Assembly (NCBI GenBank): GCA_903897145.1
Contig: CAIUAN010000045.1
Coordinates: 1 to 64,000, forward strand
From: an uncultured Bacteroidia bacterium
Lineage (GTDB): Bacteria; Bacteroidota; Bacteroidia; Bacteroidales; Prolixibacteraceae
Direction of reading: 5' to 3'
Length of the DNA: 64,000 bases
Numbering within the stretch: position 1 is the first letter of the stretch; every line of letters begins with the position of its first letter. The position numbers and the translations under genes were made by a program. This document shows, in pieces, positions 47,512-57,421 of the stretch. The notes below the pieces were generated by a model. It saw only the letters and a list, made by a program, of their open reading frames with translations. It ran no database searches and had not been told where the DNA came from.

Positions 47512-48636
47512 ATGGAGAAGCCGACCCGTTTAGTCTCATTAGATGCCCTGAGAGGGTTCGATATGCTTTGGATCATTGGAGGAAGTCATGTCGTTGAAGA
47601 CTTAGCCAAAGCAAATAATAACTCATTTTTTAATGCATTGGCAGGTCAGATGGAACATCAGCAATGGGAAGGATTTCATTTTTACGATCTAATTATGCCA
47701 CTATTCCTGTTTATGGTTGGGATGTCGATCCCCTTTTCGCTCAATAAACGTATCACCTTAGGGGATTCGATGAAACAAATTTATGCTCATGCAGCCAAGC
47801 GTGCGGGGATACTATTTATTCTTGGAATGATTTCGCAATGTAACTTACTTACGCTGGACCCTTCTAAAATGTTTATCATTCACGATACCCTGCAGTCAAT
47901 CGCTATCGGGTATTTCTTTAGTGTGATCATCTATACCCGACTAAATCTAAAATCGCAACTTGGAATTACAGCCGGCCTCTTACTTGGTTATTGGGCCATC
48001 CTTCAATTCATTGCCGTTCCAGGGCATGAAGCTGGAGTGCTAACCCGCGATTCAAACATTGCTAAATATGTCGAGCAGCTTGTCTTTGGTCGCTTTGACG
48101 ATGCACCTGCTCCTTATGCCTGGTTTCTAGGCTCCTTAGGATTTGTCGCCACCGTGATGAGCGGCGTCTTTGCTAGTACAATTCTTCGCGCGAGTGAATT
48201 AAATCTGCGCTGGATAAGCTCGTCTAACCTGCAGATCCGTAAAACTAGTGCATTAATTGGAACAGGTATTGCACTTATGATAAGTGGACAGATTCTCAGC
48301 ATCTGGTTTCCGATTATTAAACCGATCTGGAATCCAACTTTTGTGATCTACTCCTCGGGATTAAGTTTCTTGTTGATGGGGATATTTTATTATATCATTG
48401 ATGTGAAAGGATATCAGCGATGGGCCTTTTGGCTCAAAGTGATTGGAATGAACAGCATCGCTATTTATATGGGTGTTCACTTTATAGACTTCTCCCAAAT
48501 TGCGCATAAGATATTCTCTGGACTGGAGCAATTTATGGGAGATTATTATCTCTCCTTTAATTCGATTGGACGGCTAGGAATTGAGTACGGCGTTCTTTAC
48601 TTTATGTATAAAAAGGGGACCTTTATAAAAGTTTAA
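47512..48636 (+). CDS. DUF5009/HGSNAT-like membrane acyltransferase
   Basis: A 374-residue membrane protein with about 10-11 helices. The start is placed at 47512 (MEKPTRLVSLDALRGFDML) because conserved similarity begins there; an upstream ATG at 47452 would add 20 polar residues. The RLVSLDALRGFDML opening and FYDLIMPLFLFMVGMSIPFSL match the family of heparan-alpha-glucosaminide N-acetyltransferase and DUF5009 proteins, thought to move acetyl groups across the membrane onto sugars. In Bacteroidota it often lies in polysaccharide loci, where it may acetylate released amino sugars. It follows the beta-helix gene directly. Confidence 0.82.
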   Translation: MEKPTRLVSLDALRGFDMLWIIGGSHVVEDLAKANNNSFFNALAGQMEHQQWEGFHFYDLIMPLFLFMVGMSIPFSLNKRITLGDSMKQIYAHAAKRAGILFILGMISQCNLLTLDPSKMFIIHDTLQSIAIGYFFSVIIYTRLNLKSQLGITAGLLLGYWAILQFIAVPGHEAGVLTRDSNIAKYVEQLVFGRFDDAPAPYAWFLGSLGFVATVMSGVFASTILRASELNLRWISSSNLQIRKTSALIGTGIALMISGQILSIWFPIIKPIWNPTFVIYSSGLSFLLMGIFYYIIDVKGYQRWAFWLKVIGMNSIAIYMGVHFIDFSQIAHKIFSGLEQFMGDYYLSFNSIGRLGIEYGVLYFMYKKGTFIKV

Positions 48637-48735
48637 ATTCCCGTATTAAAAGGACAAAAAGAGATTAACCTGTATCCAAAGCGGTAAGACATGGAAGTTT
48701 AACAATGAAGTTAGATCTAATCAATGATAAATTTA

Positions 48736-48743
48736 TATGTTTG
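48736..48743 (+). promoter_or_regulatory. candidate -7 box for the operon starting at 48841
   Basis: TATGTTTG is an exact TAnnTTTG match, about 98 bp before the start codon, in the 204-bp gap after the acyltransferase. A -33 TTTG is not clear. It would drive the three-gene unit 48841-52858. Confidence 0.4.
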
Positions 48744-48840
48744 TGTTAATAAAGGATAGATATTGAATAAAATACAATCAGTTTTGTACCATTTTCTATC
48801 GTAATATTGAAAAGAGTTAAGCGGTTAAATTTTACCTAGT

Positions 48841-50253
48841 ATGATAAAAAAAGTTGGAATTATTATCGGTGCTATTCTGGGCACACTCATCGGGATTCTC
48901 CTGGTGGTGTTTTTTCTGATCACCACGTCTATTGACAGCACACCGTATTTTCAAGCCGATTACTATAAAAAAACGGAGGCTCGAATAGATAGTCTAAAAA
49001 CGAATCTAACACGAAGCACCGATATTATTAACGCAGGGTTTGCCAAAGTCAGCATCACCCCGAGTGTTGGCAATGCGGAAGACAATGTGGAGGCTGGAAA
49101 ATTCAAGGAGGCTCCTTTGGCCGGATATGGTGCGCGTAAGGGGAAGAATGCGACTGGGGCTCATGACAGCGTGTTTGTCAAGGCAGCGGCAATTAAAGTT
49201 GGGACTCAGTTAGTGGTTATTGTTGGTGCCGACATCTTAATAATGCCTCCAAACATCATTGATGAGGCAACCATTTTATTGGAGAAGCAAGGTATTCACC
49301 GCAGTCAAGTCTTTTATTCTGCCTCACACACTCATTCAAGTATTGGAGGTTGGGGGCCAGGATTTATTGGAGAGCAATTTGCCGGGAAAGCAAACCCAAA
49401 CATAAATAAATGGTTAGTTCTTCAGATCTCCAAAGTTGTTACTTCCGCTATTGCAGATCTTCATCCAGCAAGGATTGGAAATGGAAGTTTTAATGCTTCG
49501 CGTTATACCCACAATAGAATTGTTGGTGAATCAGGGACAAAAAATGGTGATTTCAGTTTTATCTCGATCGAGCAAATTGGAGGTCGGAAGGCAGTGATTG
49601 GTTCATTTGGAGCTCACTCTACTACGCTGGGAGCCGACAACATGGAGTTTAGTGCCGACTATCCTGGCTATTGGCAAAGGAAGATGGAACAAGGCACTGT
49701 TGATCTTGCTATTTTCTGCGGTGGATCAGTAGGGAGTCAAAGTCCTTCTGGCGAAGGTCAAGGCTTTGAAAGACCAAAAAATATTGGCGAATCGCTTGCC
49801 GACAGTCTTAATATTTACTTGCCAAAAGTTGAATTAAAAGAAAAAATCGATCTTTCATCAATGAGTTTAAAAGTTGCCTTGCCACCCTATCACATCCGCT
49901 TAACAACGAAGATTAATTTCACAACCTGGCTGAGTAATAAATTGATGCCGTTACCAGAGAATGTTTACCTTCAAACGATTAAAATTGGTAATTTAATTTG
50001 GTTGACAGCCCCTTGCGACTTCAGTGGTGAGTTCGCACTTCAACTTAAAAACTCTTTAGCAGCCAAGGGCTATAACGCGAACGTAACGAGCTTCAATGGA
50101 AGTTATGTCGGCTATATTATTCCAGGTAAATACTTCTATTTCGATGCGTATGAGCCTAAAACAATGGGTTGGTTTGGACCTAATATGGGTGAATACACCT
50201 TTGAATTGTTCCGTCATCTATCGGATATTATCACTGAACAAGCTAAGAAGTAA
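48841..50253 (+). CDS. membrane-anchored neutral-ceramidase-fold hydrolase
   Basis: This 470-residue protein has an N-terminal uncleaved membrane helix (residues 7-29), so it is anchored on the periplasmic face. The body matches the neutral/alkaline non-lysosomal ceramidase N-terminal family: NAGFAKVSITPSVG, PLAGYGARKG, SASHTHSSIGGWGPG with metal ligands H163 and H165, GSFGAHSTTLG, and C-terminal FNGSYVGYIIPGKYF. It lacks the C-terminal sandwich domain of true ceramidases. Bacterial members in sugar loci are more likely amidases or esterases of other substrates. It is followed after 3 bp by the PHP gene. Confidence 0.82.
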   Translation: MIKKVGIIIGAILGTLIGILLVVFFLITTSIDSTPYFQADYYKKTEARIDSLKTNLTRSTDIINAGFAKVSITPSVGNAEDNVEAGKFKEAPLAGYGARKGKNATGAHDSVFVKAAAIKVGTQLVVIVGADILIMPPNIIDEATILLEKQGIHRSQVFYSASHTHSSIGGWGPGFIGEQFAGKANPNINKWLVLQISKVVTSAIADLHPARIGNGSFNASRYTHNRIVGESGTKNGDFSFISIEQIGGRKAVIGSFGAHSTTLGADNMEFSADYPGYWQRKMEQGTVDLAIFCGGSVGSQSPSGEGQGFERPKNIGESLADSLNIYLPKVELKEKIDLSSMSLKVALPPYHIRLTTKINFTTWLSNKLMPLPENVYLQTIKIGNLIWLTAPCDFSGEFALQLKNSLAAKGYNANVTSFNGSYVGYIIPGKYFYFDAYEPKTMGWFGPNMGEYTFELFRHLSDIITEQAKK

Positions 50254-50256
50254 GAC

Positions 50257-51564
50257 ATGACAATTGTTAAGCGAATTCTAAAATACCTACTTCTTGGTCT
50301 CTTAGGACTAATAGGACTGTTACTTATTATCCAATTTACACCAGGTATTTGGCATCATTGGGTTACTTATCCAAGCTATGAAAAAGAGGTAAATGAATTG
50401 GCAAAGCTGCGCAAGGAGCCATCAGCACAAATAAATTTAAACACTTATCGAGGTGTTATGCATGTGCATAGCTACCTCTCGCATGATAGTCGGGGAACTC
50501 TAGACGATCTAATCCCAGCAGCAAAAACAGATGGGATTGATTTCATTTTTCTAACCGATCATCCTCATGGTGATATCGACACGCTACCCAAAGGATTCAG
50601 AGGTTTTCATGATGGAGTGCTAATAGAACCGGGGACTGAAAAGCAAGGTTTCTGTGCTTGGCCTCTTCATCCTGCAATCATTAAATGGAATGCCAATAGA
50701 GATTCAATCGCAAAAAAAATCGTATCAAATGGAGGGATTGTTTTTTACGCCCATAGCGAAGAAGAGCATAACTGGATTAATCCCGACTTCCAAGGGATGG
50801 AGATCTACAACTTCCACACCGACACGAAAGATCAATCGCCTGTGCCCATCTTGTTTGATGTGTTAGTCAATGGTGGTGCTTATCGTCATTGGGTATTACG
50901 ACAGTTTTTTGATCCTCAGACCCCGATTTTAGCTCATTGGGATTCATTGAATAACACCCGTAAAATTGTTGGCTTCTCAGCAATTGATGCACATGAGAAT
51001 CAAAATCTTCGTGCTCGTTATCTGCCTGATGGAAGGATACAATGGGTTGGGAACAATGCACATAACCTAGATACGATGGAGGTGAAATTCTGGAATAAAT
51101 GGATTTTTAGTGCTCCCGACAAAAGTGGATGGGTATTTAAATTACTTGTTGATACCTACCAGACAGGCTTTAATTATGTCACTAATTATGTGATGAGCGA
51201 TAGTCTGACGACGTCTTCACTAGGAAAAAATATGAAGCAAGGGCATCTGTTTATTGCCTTTAAAAGTTTAGGTGATGCTAAAGGTTTCCAATTTTACGGC
51301 ACCAATAGCAAGGATAGCATCACAGGAATTCTAGGTGACTCTATAAAAATAGATCAGCTAAAAAATCTAAAAGCATTATCCCCATTGCCGGGTCAATTTA
51401 AATTAGTTCACAACGGCAAAACGATAAATACTTCGGCAGCCAATGCCTATCAATTTTCCTTTTCAGAACCCATTGAGAAAGGAACTTACCGGATAGAGAT
51501 GAGTTTAACTCTGCAAGACAAATTAATCCCATGGGTCTATACCAATCCAATTTACATCTATTAA
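50257..51564 (+). CDS. membrane-anchored PHP-domain metal phosphoesterase
   Basis: This 435-residue protein has an N-terminal membrane anchor (residues 9-26). The PHP signature is present: GVMHVHSYLSHDSRGTLDD with H69 and H71, then IFLTDHPHGDID (D101, H102), EPGTE, FYAHSEE, and FSAIDAHENQN for the remaining metal ligands. A C-terminal beta-sandwich (about 330-435, LFIAFKSLGDAKGFQFYG) resembles a binding domain. PHP proteins hydrolyse phosphoesters with a tri-metal site. Being placed between two ceramidase-like genes and anchored in the same way suggests they act in sequence on one periplasmic substrate. It lies 22 bp before the next gene. Confidence 0.82.
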   Translation: MTIVKRILKYLLLGLLGLIGLLLIIQFTPGIWHHWVTYPSYEKEVNELAKLRKEPSAQINLNTYRGVMHVHSYLSHDSRGTLDDLIPAAKTDGIDFIFLTDHPHGDIDTLPKGFRGFHDGVLIEPGTEKQGFCAWPLHPAIIKWNANRDSIAKKIVSNGGIVFYAHSEEEHNWINPDFQGMEIYNFHTDTKDQSPVPILFDVLVNGGAYRHWVLRQFFDPQTPILAHWDSLNNTRKIVGFSAIDAHENQNLRARYLPDGRIQWVGNNAHNLDTMEVKFWNKWIFSAPDKSGWVFKLLVDTYQTGFNYVTNYVMSDSLTTSSLGKNMKQGHLFIAFKSLGDAKGFQFYGTNSKDSITGILGDSIKIDQLKNLKALSPLPGQFKLVHNGKTINTSAANAYQFSFSEPIEKGTYRIEMSLTLQDKLIPWVYTNPIYIY

Positions 51565-51586
51565 AATTCTATAAAAATCAACTAAA

Positions 51587-52858
51587 ATGAAAAAATTAAC
51601 CCTCCTTAGTCTTTTTCTTTTTCTACTTTTCAGTGGCTATTCACAAGAGTTTAGAGCTGGTGCCGCCATGCGTAAAATAACACCAGATCATTTAATCCCA
51701 ATATCAGGCGGAATGGGAACACCTGAGATGCCTATTGGCTTTAAAGGTGATCTGACCGTGCGCGCATTTGTGCTAGAAAAAGGGTCCACCCGGATTGCGA
51801 TCGTCGGTGTCGACAACTTGGGATGGCCTGCCTACCTGGGTGATCGGTCGCGCAAACTCATCAAAGGGATTGCTCCTGAGAATATCCTTATTGGAGCAAC
51901 TCATGCTCATAGCTGTCCCGATGCTTATGGCTTTACTGACGAGAAAGGGAATACCGGGGCCGATTTAAAATACCTCGATTGGTGCGTTAAGCAAATTGCA
52001 GATGCCGTGAATGAAGCAGTAGCAAAATTAGAGCCTGCCTCTTTGCGAACAGCTGTTGGTCAAGCCAAAGGAAAGATTGCCTATAACTATTATGCCCCAC
52101 AATTGTATGATCCACGGTGCGGGGTAATTCAAGCCATCGCCTTAGCTGGTACGAATAAAGGAAAGGCCATTGGCACCTTAGTTAATTATGCTGTTCACCC
52201 CGAGATTCTTGGCACGGGTCGCAAACTAATTAGTCCTGATCTTTGTGGCCCGCTTTACGACCGTATCGAATCGAAAGCAGGCGGTATGGCAATCTTTATG
52301 AATAGTGCTCAAGGAGGAATGGTGACGGCCGATGTAAGACTTGAGAATGGCAAAGAGGCGAATAATTGGGAGGAATGTCTTCGCATTGGTAACTTATTAG
52401 CCGACGAAGCTCTTCGCATTATTGAACCTTCAACTGCCTTAGAGAACCCTACATTGTATTGCACTTCTAGAATCATTACCTTCCCAATTGATTCTGAGAT
52501 GATGCGCTATGTTTTCAAACACTCTCCGCTAGCTGCAGGAGCAGGAAAAGATGCCGACTATTCAAAAGTTGCTACACGTATGAACCTCTTAAATATTGGT
52601 TCTGCCCAAGTGGTTACGATTCCTGGTGAGGCCTTGCCAAATATTGGGTTCTACATCAAACGGAAGATGAAAAGCAAGCAACCATTTCTTTTTGGATTGA
52701 CAAACGATGCCTTTGGATATATGCTTACCAAGGAAGATTTTGGCGGATTTGAGCGATATAACTATGTTAGTCGAACCTCGCTTGGCGAGATGACCGGAAC
52801 AATTCTGGAAGAAGAGGCTCTCAAACTGGTGAATGAAAGTCCACTGCCTGGCAACTAG
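51587..52858 (+). CDS. secreted neutral-ceramidase-fold hydrolase
   Basis: This 423-residue protein has a cleavable signal (MKKLTLLSLFLFLLFSGYSQ). The ceramidase-family core includes GAAMRKITPDHLIPISGGMG, GVDNLGWP, GATHAHSCPDAYG with H106 and H108, NYAVHPEIL, SAQGGMVT, TIPGEALPNIGF and GLTNDAFGYMLTKEDF. Unlike the relatives at 48841 and 60790 it has no membrane anchor. It is the last gene of this plus-strand unit and is convergent with the DUF4249 gene; a 6-bp stem at the stop codon (52847-52863) is too weak to call a terminator. Confidence 0.82.
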   Translation: MKKLTLLSLFLFLLFSGYSQEFRAGAAMRKITPDHLIPISGGMGTPEMPIGFKGDLTVRAFVLEKGSTRIAIVGVDNLGWPAYLGDRSRKLIKGIAPENILIGATHAHSCPDAYGFTDEKGNTGADLKYLDWCVKQIADAVNEAVAKLEPASLRTAVGQAKGKIAYNYYAPQLYDPRCGVIQAIALAGTNKGKAIGTLVNYAVHPEILGTGRKLISPDLCGPLYDRIESKAGGMAIFMNSAQGGMVTADVRLENGKEANNWEECLRIGNLLADEALRIIEPSTALENPTLYCTSRIITFPIDSEMMRYVFKHSPLAAGAGKDADYSKVATRMNLLNIGSAQVVTIPGEALPNIGFYIKRKMKSKQPFLFGLTNDAFGYMLTKEDFGGFERYNYVSRTSLGEMTGTILEEEALKLVNESPLPGN

Positions 52859-52896
52859 CCAGGTATATGATTAGGGAATAAAATTCTTCTGTCGGA

Positions 52897-53682
52897 TTAC
52901 TTCGGAACAATTGCAGATAGTGTTCGTGTTGCGCTAGCATTGAAATAACCCAAGGCGCCATTATTAATGTTAGAGATCGGATTAGCTGGAGAAGCCGACT
53001 GGCCCCCCAAGTGACCTGCTGTTCTAAGGTATTCATACACCCCTTTATCGATTGCTTCCAGTCGAATGGCGACCCTATCTCCCATCACCAATTTAGGATC
53101 AGTGTCGGAAGGCCGAATCAGGTAGCTAATTGTATTATTTTGACTTAACCGATTATCGGTCACGTGAATATCGGGCTGCTGCACATTATTTACAAAGTAG
53201 ACAAGCCGGTAATAATTCGATGAGTTTCCATTGTCGGAGAAATCAATGCCGGTGAAAATATCATTCCCAAATAAGCTTCTCTGGAAATATATGGATCCAA
53301 TGGAAGTTGAAGCCGGCATCGTTGAAGAGGCTGAATATGTTTTATCCCCAACTTTAACATTTAAGGAATAAGTTCTGCCCGACACACCTCTCCAGGGCAA
53401 GGTATAAAAAACGCCTGGCGATCTTTCAGTTAGCTGCTCCGAATTTCCAACATTATCAGAGATTGAAACGATTGCTCCAACTGCCGGAGGATAGATATTC
53501 GACTGATCAAAATTGACAGAATAATAGAGCTTAACAGAAAATGGCCCGGGATGGTCATAGATATTTCCCTCAATAAAAAGCTGAGGAGAAGCTGTATTTA
53601 GATCCAAATGGATAACTTTCTTGCATGAGTTCAAGGCGAATAAAGCCACAAGAATTAATAGAATTGTGTTCCAGTTTCTCAT
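52897..53682 (-). CDS. DUF4249 lipoprotein, partner of the upstream TonB receptor
   Basis: This 261-residue lipoprotein (FALNSC, Cys20) opens with KKVIHLDLNTASPQLFIEGN, the usual start of DUF4249 proteins, and continues with a beta-rich body (GPFSVKLYYSVNF, RTYSLNVKVGDKTY, RLVYFVNNVQQPD). DUF4249 proteins are typically encoded next to TonB-dependent receptors in Bacteroidota and probably act as surface accessory subunits. It lies 4 bp after the receptor stop, so it is co-transcribed. The ligand is unknown and may be non-glycan. Confidence 0.82.
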   Translation of the reverse strand: MRNWNTILLILVALFALNSCKKVIHLDLNTASPQLFIEGNIYDHPGPFSVKLYYSVNFDQSNIYPPAVGAIVSISDNVGNSEQLTERSPGVFYTLPWRGVSGRTYSLNVKVGDKTYSASSTMPASTSIGSIYFQRSLFGNDIFTGIDFSDNGNSSNYYRLVYFVNNVQQPDIHVTDNRLSQNNTISYLIRPSDTDPKLVMGDRVAIRLEAIDKGVYEYLRTAGHLGGQSASPANPISNINNGALGYFNASATRTLSAIVPK

Positions 53683-53686
53683 TTAC

Positions 53687-56005
53687 TTAAAATTTAAAAT
53701 TATACGTAAATGAAGGGACGAACTTAAAGAGGGTGGTCTGGATAGCCTCTGTCTTTGTAGGATCATTTTTGTTATCCTGGAATGTGATGGAATAAGGATT
53801 GTCGTGGCCATAAGCATTGTATAGCGAGAAAGTCCAGCTAGATTCAAATTTTGCTGTTTTTTTTCTGATCCAAGTTGCACCAAGATCTAACCGATGATAA
53901 GCAGGCATACGATTGGCATTTCGATCCTTATAATAAAACATCGTCTTACCATCCAACATATATTTTCCACTCGGAAAGGTTACCGCATTACCCGTATAAT
54001 AAATCCAAGTAGCCGATAATGACCAACGTTTACTAAGGTCGTACAGGCCAACAATTGAAATATCATGAGTACGATCTTGCTTTGCGGGATAATAAGCCCC
54101 TCTATTAATTCCGTCAAATTTGCGCTCGGTGCGAGCGAGCGTATAACTCAACCAACCATTAAATCGACCCTGCTTTTTCTTTAAATAAAGCTCTAACCCA
54201 TACGCACGACCATCACCAAAAAGAATTTGTGATTCCGCATTTTCATTGAAATTCAGTTCTGCACCATTTTTATAGTCGATTTGATTTTGCAGTTTTTTAT
54301 AGTAGAGCTCCGCAGAAAACTCATATAGGTTCTCCATGAAATTATGATAATAACCAGTCGAAATTTGATCCGCCAATTCAGGTCTTACATTGTTGCTGGA
54401 AGGGATCCACAAGTCGGTAGGGTTTCCCGAGGTTGAATTAGAAAGTAAATGTAAATTCTGAACGTTTCGTGCATACGATGTTTTGATTGAGCTTTCAGAA
54501 TCTAAGGTATAATTAACAGACAACCGAGGCTCGAGATTAAAATAGGACTTCACAAATTTGCCGGAACTATATTGGGCGGTTGAAGTAATCGCGCCCGCAG
54601 CATCATACGAATAAAAAGAGCCAGGTCCCATTAAATTAAACAGGCTTAATCGTGTGCCATACTCTGCGCTTATGTTCTCGCTAAACTTTAACAGTTGGGA
54701 AAAATAGAGGGCATGTTCTAGCGCTGACTTATTCGTCAGACTTTTCAAACTAACATTCGTTATCGCGGTAATAACTCCAGGGATTATCTGATGATAGATC
54801 TCATTAAACCCAAATTTTATGGTGTTATTATTATCCCCAAAATATTGGAAATCTTGCTTCATACTATAATCCTGAATTCGCGAGATGATATTCATCTTAA
54901 CCCCACTATTTAGGTTGATTTTATAATTATAGTCACTAAAGATGAGCGAAGAATTAGAAAATAACCGATCAGAATAGAGATGATTCCAGCGAAGAGTGGC
55001 CGTGCTGTTTCCCCAATTAATACCAAATGTATTTCCAAATCCAAGAACATCTTTGCCGAAATATCCAGAGAGATAAATCCTATTTTTAGCATCTATCCGA
55101 TAGTTTGCTTTGGCATTCAAATCATAAAAATAGAGTGCCGCCTTATTTAATGAAGTATCTCGCGATGCTTTCAAGAAAAGATCGGCGTAGGTGCGTCGTG
55201 CTGAGATAATAAACGACCCCTTATCTTTGACGATGGGCCCTTCAACTAATAGTCGTGAAGATATCAGACCAATACCTCCGCTAACTCCAAGTTTTTTATA
55301 GTTCCCATCATTCATCTTAAGATCCAAAACCGATGATAGACGACCCCCATATTCAGCCGGTTCATTTCCCTTATACACAGACATATCTTTGATCGCATCG
55401 GAATTAAATACCGAGAAAAAGCCCATAAGGTGAGAGGCATTATAGACTGTTGCCTCGTCCAGTAGAATTAGGTTCTGATCAGAGCCTCCACCGCGCACAT
55501 TAAATCCACTTCGGCCTTCACCGACTGGCATAATACCAGGAAGGAGCTGAATGGTCTTTAAAAGATCCCTTTCGCCAAATAGGATTGGTATATTTCTAAG
55601 TTCTGCGGGATCTAACTTTGACAGACCCATATTCGTGGAGGAAATATTCTCATCACGGCGTTTGCTATAGACAACCACTTCTTCTAATTCTCGAGGTTGC
55701 TCCAACAAGAAAAAATTAAGGTTAAGAGATTTATCGAGATTAACAGAGATGTTTTGTGACTTATAACCAGTGTACTGAGCTGTTAGATTATAAGATCCAG
55801 GAGGTAGAGAAAGCGAAAAGAAACCATAAGCATTGGTGGCCACGCTAAGATTTGGGAATTCATTAACTGATACCACAGCTCCAATGAGATCCTCTCCAGT
55901 GGAAGCCGCCTTAATTTGACCACTAATCGTTGAGTACGGTTGTGAAAAAAGTGAAACAATCACCAATTGAAACAGCACACAAAAAATAACTAATTTCTTT
56001 TTCAT
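53687..56005 (-). CDS. TonB-dependent outer-membrane receptor with carboxypeptidase-regulatory domain
   Basis: The protein has 772 residues from the ATG at 56005; an upstream in-frame TTG is less likely. The signal is MKKKLVIFCVLFQLVIVSLFSQ. A regulatory-like domain (about 25-110: ISGQIKAASTGEDLIGAVVS, SYNLTAQYTGYKSQNISV) precedes the plug (EEVVVYSKR, LPGIMPVGEGRSGFNVRGGG, DEATVYNASHLMGFFSVF) and a barrel shorter than that of SusC. It belongs to the DUF4249-linked receptor group rather than SusC, which is supported by its neighbour. It may import a small ligand such as a metal complex, peptide or sugar. Confidence 0.88.
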   Translation of the reverse strand: MKKKLVIFCVLFQLVIVSLFSQPYSTISGQIKAASTGEDLIGAVVSVNEFPNLSVATNAYGFFSLSLPPGSYNLTAQYTGYKSQNISVNLDKSLNLNFFLLEQPRELEEVVVYSKRRDENISSTNMGLSKLDPAELRNIPILFGERDLLKTIQLLPGIMPVGEGRSGFNVRGGGSDQNLILLDEATVYNASHLMGFFSVFNSDAIKDMSVYKGNEPAEYGGRLSSVLDLKMNDGNYKKLGVSGGIGLISSRLLVEGPIVKDKGSFIISARRTYADLFLKASRDTSLNKAALYFYDLNAKANYRIDAKNRIYLSGYFGKDVLGFGNTFGINWGNSTATLRWNHLYSDRLFSNSSLIFSDYNYKINLNSGVKMNIISRIQDYSMKQDFQYFGDNNNTIKFGFNEIYHQIIPGVITAITNVSLKSLTNKSALEHALYFSQLLKFSENISAEYGTRLSLFNLMGPGSFYSYDAAGAITSTAQYSSGKFVKSYFNLEPRLSVNYTLDSESSIKTSYARNVQNLHLLSNSTSGNPTDLWIPSSNNVRPELADQISTGYYHNFMENLYEFSAELYYKKLQNQIDYKNGAELNFNENAESQILFGDGRAYGLELYLKKKQGRFNGWLSYTLARTERKFDGINRGAYYPAKQDRTHDISIVGLYDLSKRWSLSATWIYYTGNAVTFPSGKYMLDGKTMFYYKDRNANRMPAYHRLDLGATWIRKKTAKFESSWTFSLYNAYGHDNPYSITFQDNKNDPTKTEAIQTTLFKFVPSFTYNFKF

Positions 56006-56133
56006 CAATCGATGTTCGCCTTGCTGGTTGTAATAGACAGTTCGAATTAACGTAAAAACCGAACTGCTAATTTCTGCTCGCTAAAGTATAAATTATAATT
56101 GTAACACACGTAACCTAGATTCATGACAAGACA

Positions 56134-56165
56134 AAAAAAGGCCGCTTCAAATGAAACGGCCTTTT
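56134..56165 (-). terminator. intrinsic terminator after the PKD lipoprotein
   Basis: The stem GGCCG (56140-56144) / CGGCC (56157-56161) is extended by TTCA/TGAA and by flanking A and T runs, with one internal mismatch. On the minus strand it runs into T7. It lies 35 bp after the stop at 56200. Confidence 0.75.
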
Positions 56166-56199
56166 CTAACTCTCCGATTAAATCGGAAAAATATTTTAA

Positions 56200-57096
56200 T
56201 TATAGTGCTTCAAAAGTTGCAAGCAAACAAAGCATTGGTTTCGCACCATAGGAAGGATGAGCATAAAATATAACTGCGTCCATCGAAGTATCTGATATCT
56301 TCTTGATAATACACTCGCTGGTGAAATCTTTTATACCAAGGAAACCTCCATTTGTAAAGCTCAAGGTCATTACTCCATTATAAGGAACATCACCAATCGC
56401 GGTTGCAAGCACATAGTTTTTATTTTCATTAATTGTAAAGGTAGCAGCTGTTGGAGCTGTAAAAGCGGCAGTATAAGCGATACCACCACCACTGTAGTTA
56501 ACAGCCATTGCAGTACTAGTACCCATACAGTAAGCCATACTTGCAAAAATACCACCACCTTTTGAAACGATAGTCATAGTACCATCACCCTTAAATACAT
56601 ACTCATCACCATATGCTTTTGCAAGTCCAACAGCACCCAAAATACTTCCAGGATAACTTCCAAGTAGCGAAAAATTAGCGTTAGCATAGGCAATTGCGAA
56701 AGTCGGTGCAGTACTGCTTAATCTCCATCTTCTAGATTTTGAAGCATCTTTTCCACTGGTGAGATATTGAAGTTTAGATTTCGCAGGAATAACAACAACT
56801 TGTTTAACTGTTACCTCGCCCCCAGGACCTTTTATGGTCAATGAAACATTGATGTTTTGAGGAGTTGAAAGTTGAGAATAAGTATGACTAGGAGCCTTTA
56901 GGGTATTAATATAACTACCATCACCAAAATCCCATTCATATTTAGTATCATTCGTTACAGTAGCTGCATATGATACAACACCATCGTTAACAACTGCTGT
57001 AAATGTGGCTGTTGGAGCAGGTACATCCTTTTTACAACCTACAACAAATAAAAGAGCTACAAATAATAAGCTAGCCAGATTAAAATACTTTTTCAT
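56200..57096 (-). CDS. PKD-domain lipoprotein, probable surface binding protein
   Basis: The protein has 298 residues from the ATG at 57096 (MKKYFNLASLLFVALLFVVGC, Cys20). A PKD domain follows (about 25-105, YEWDFGDGSYINTLKAPSHTYS). The C-terminal beta domain resembles that of the lipoprotein at 17207 (RRWRLSSTAP, ANFSLLG, DTSMDAVIFYAHPS). It is a monocistronic unit: its own terminator follows, and a TAGATTTG promoter box lies 41 bp upstream of its start. It is not adjacent to a SusCD pair, unlike the copy at 17207, so it may work with a distant transporter. Confidence 0.82.
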   Translation of the reverse strand: MKKYFNLASLLFVALLFVVGCKKDVPAPTATFTAVVNDGVVSYAATVTNDTKYEWDFGDGSYINTLKAPSHTYSQLSTPQNINVSLTIKGPGGEVTVKQVVVIPAKSKLQYLTSGKDASKSRRWRLSSTAPTFAIAYANANFSLLGSYPGSILGAVGLAKAYGDEYVFKGDGTMTIVSKGGGIFASMAYCMGTSTAMAVNYSGGGIAYTAAFTAPTAATFTINENKNYVLATAIGDVPYNGVMTLSFTNGGFLGIKDFTSECIIKKISDTSMDAVIFYAHPSYGAKPMLCLLATFEAL

Positions 57097-57102
57097 AAAC
57101 AA

Positions 57103-57421
57103 AAGTTTAAAGATTAATTTGATATAATTTAGGTTACAAATCTAAAGATAAAATGATAAAAATCCATAAATTAAATAGAATATTATTAATTTATATTCAA
57201 CCATTGTAACCTATTAATTATAAATAAATTAAGGGTTAAAAATTAAAAAATATTCGTTTGGAAATGTTAAAATATGTATCTTTAATTGTAAAAACAAGTT
57301 AAAAAAGTGCGTTTTTGACCCCCAATTCTGATTCTAAATTTGAAGATTCTGGATTCGTTTTTTTAGCGAGTTTACTTAACAGCAAGGCTATTTAGACCAT
57401 TTAATATTGAATAATCATATA
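57103..57421. other. AT-rich intergenic region with candidate promoter
   Basis: About 319 bp. The minus strand has TAGATTTG, an exact TAnnTTTG match, at 57137-57144, about 41 bp before the start at 57096. The rest is AT-rich and no gene or strong structure is seen between it and the MFS stop at 57422. Confidence 0.45.

Noticed and set aside
48841-52858. True ceramide hydrolysis as the function of the ceramidase-fold genes
   Set aside because: The C-terminal sandwich domain of characterised ceramidases is missing and the genomic context is carbohydrate use, so only the fold is claimed.
52847-52863. Terminator at the end of the gene at 51587
   Set aside because: The stem is only 6 bp, includes the stop codon and has no following T run.
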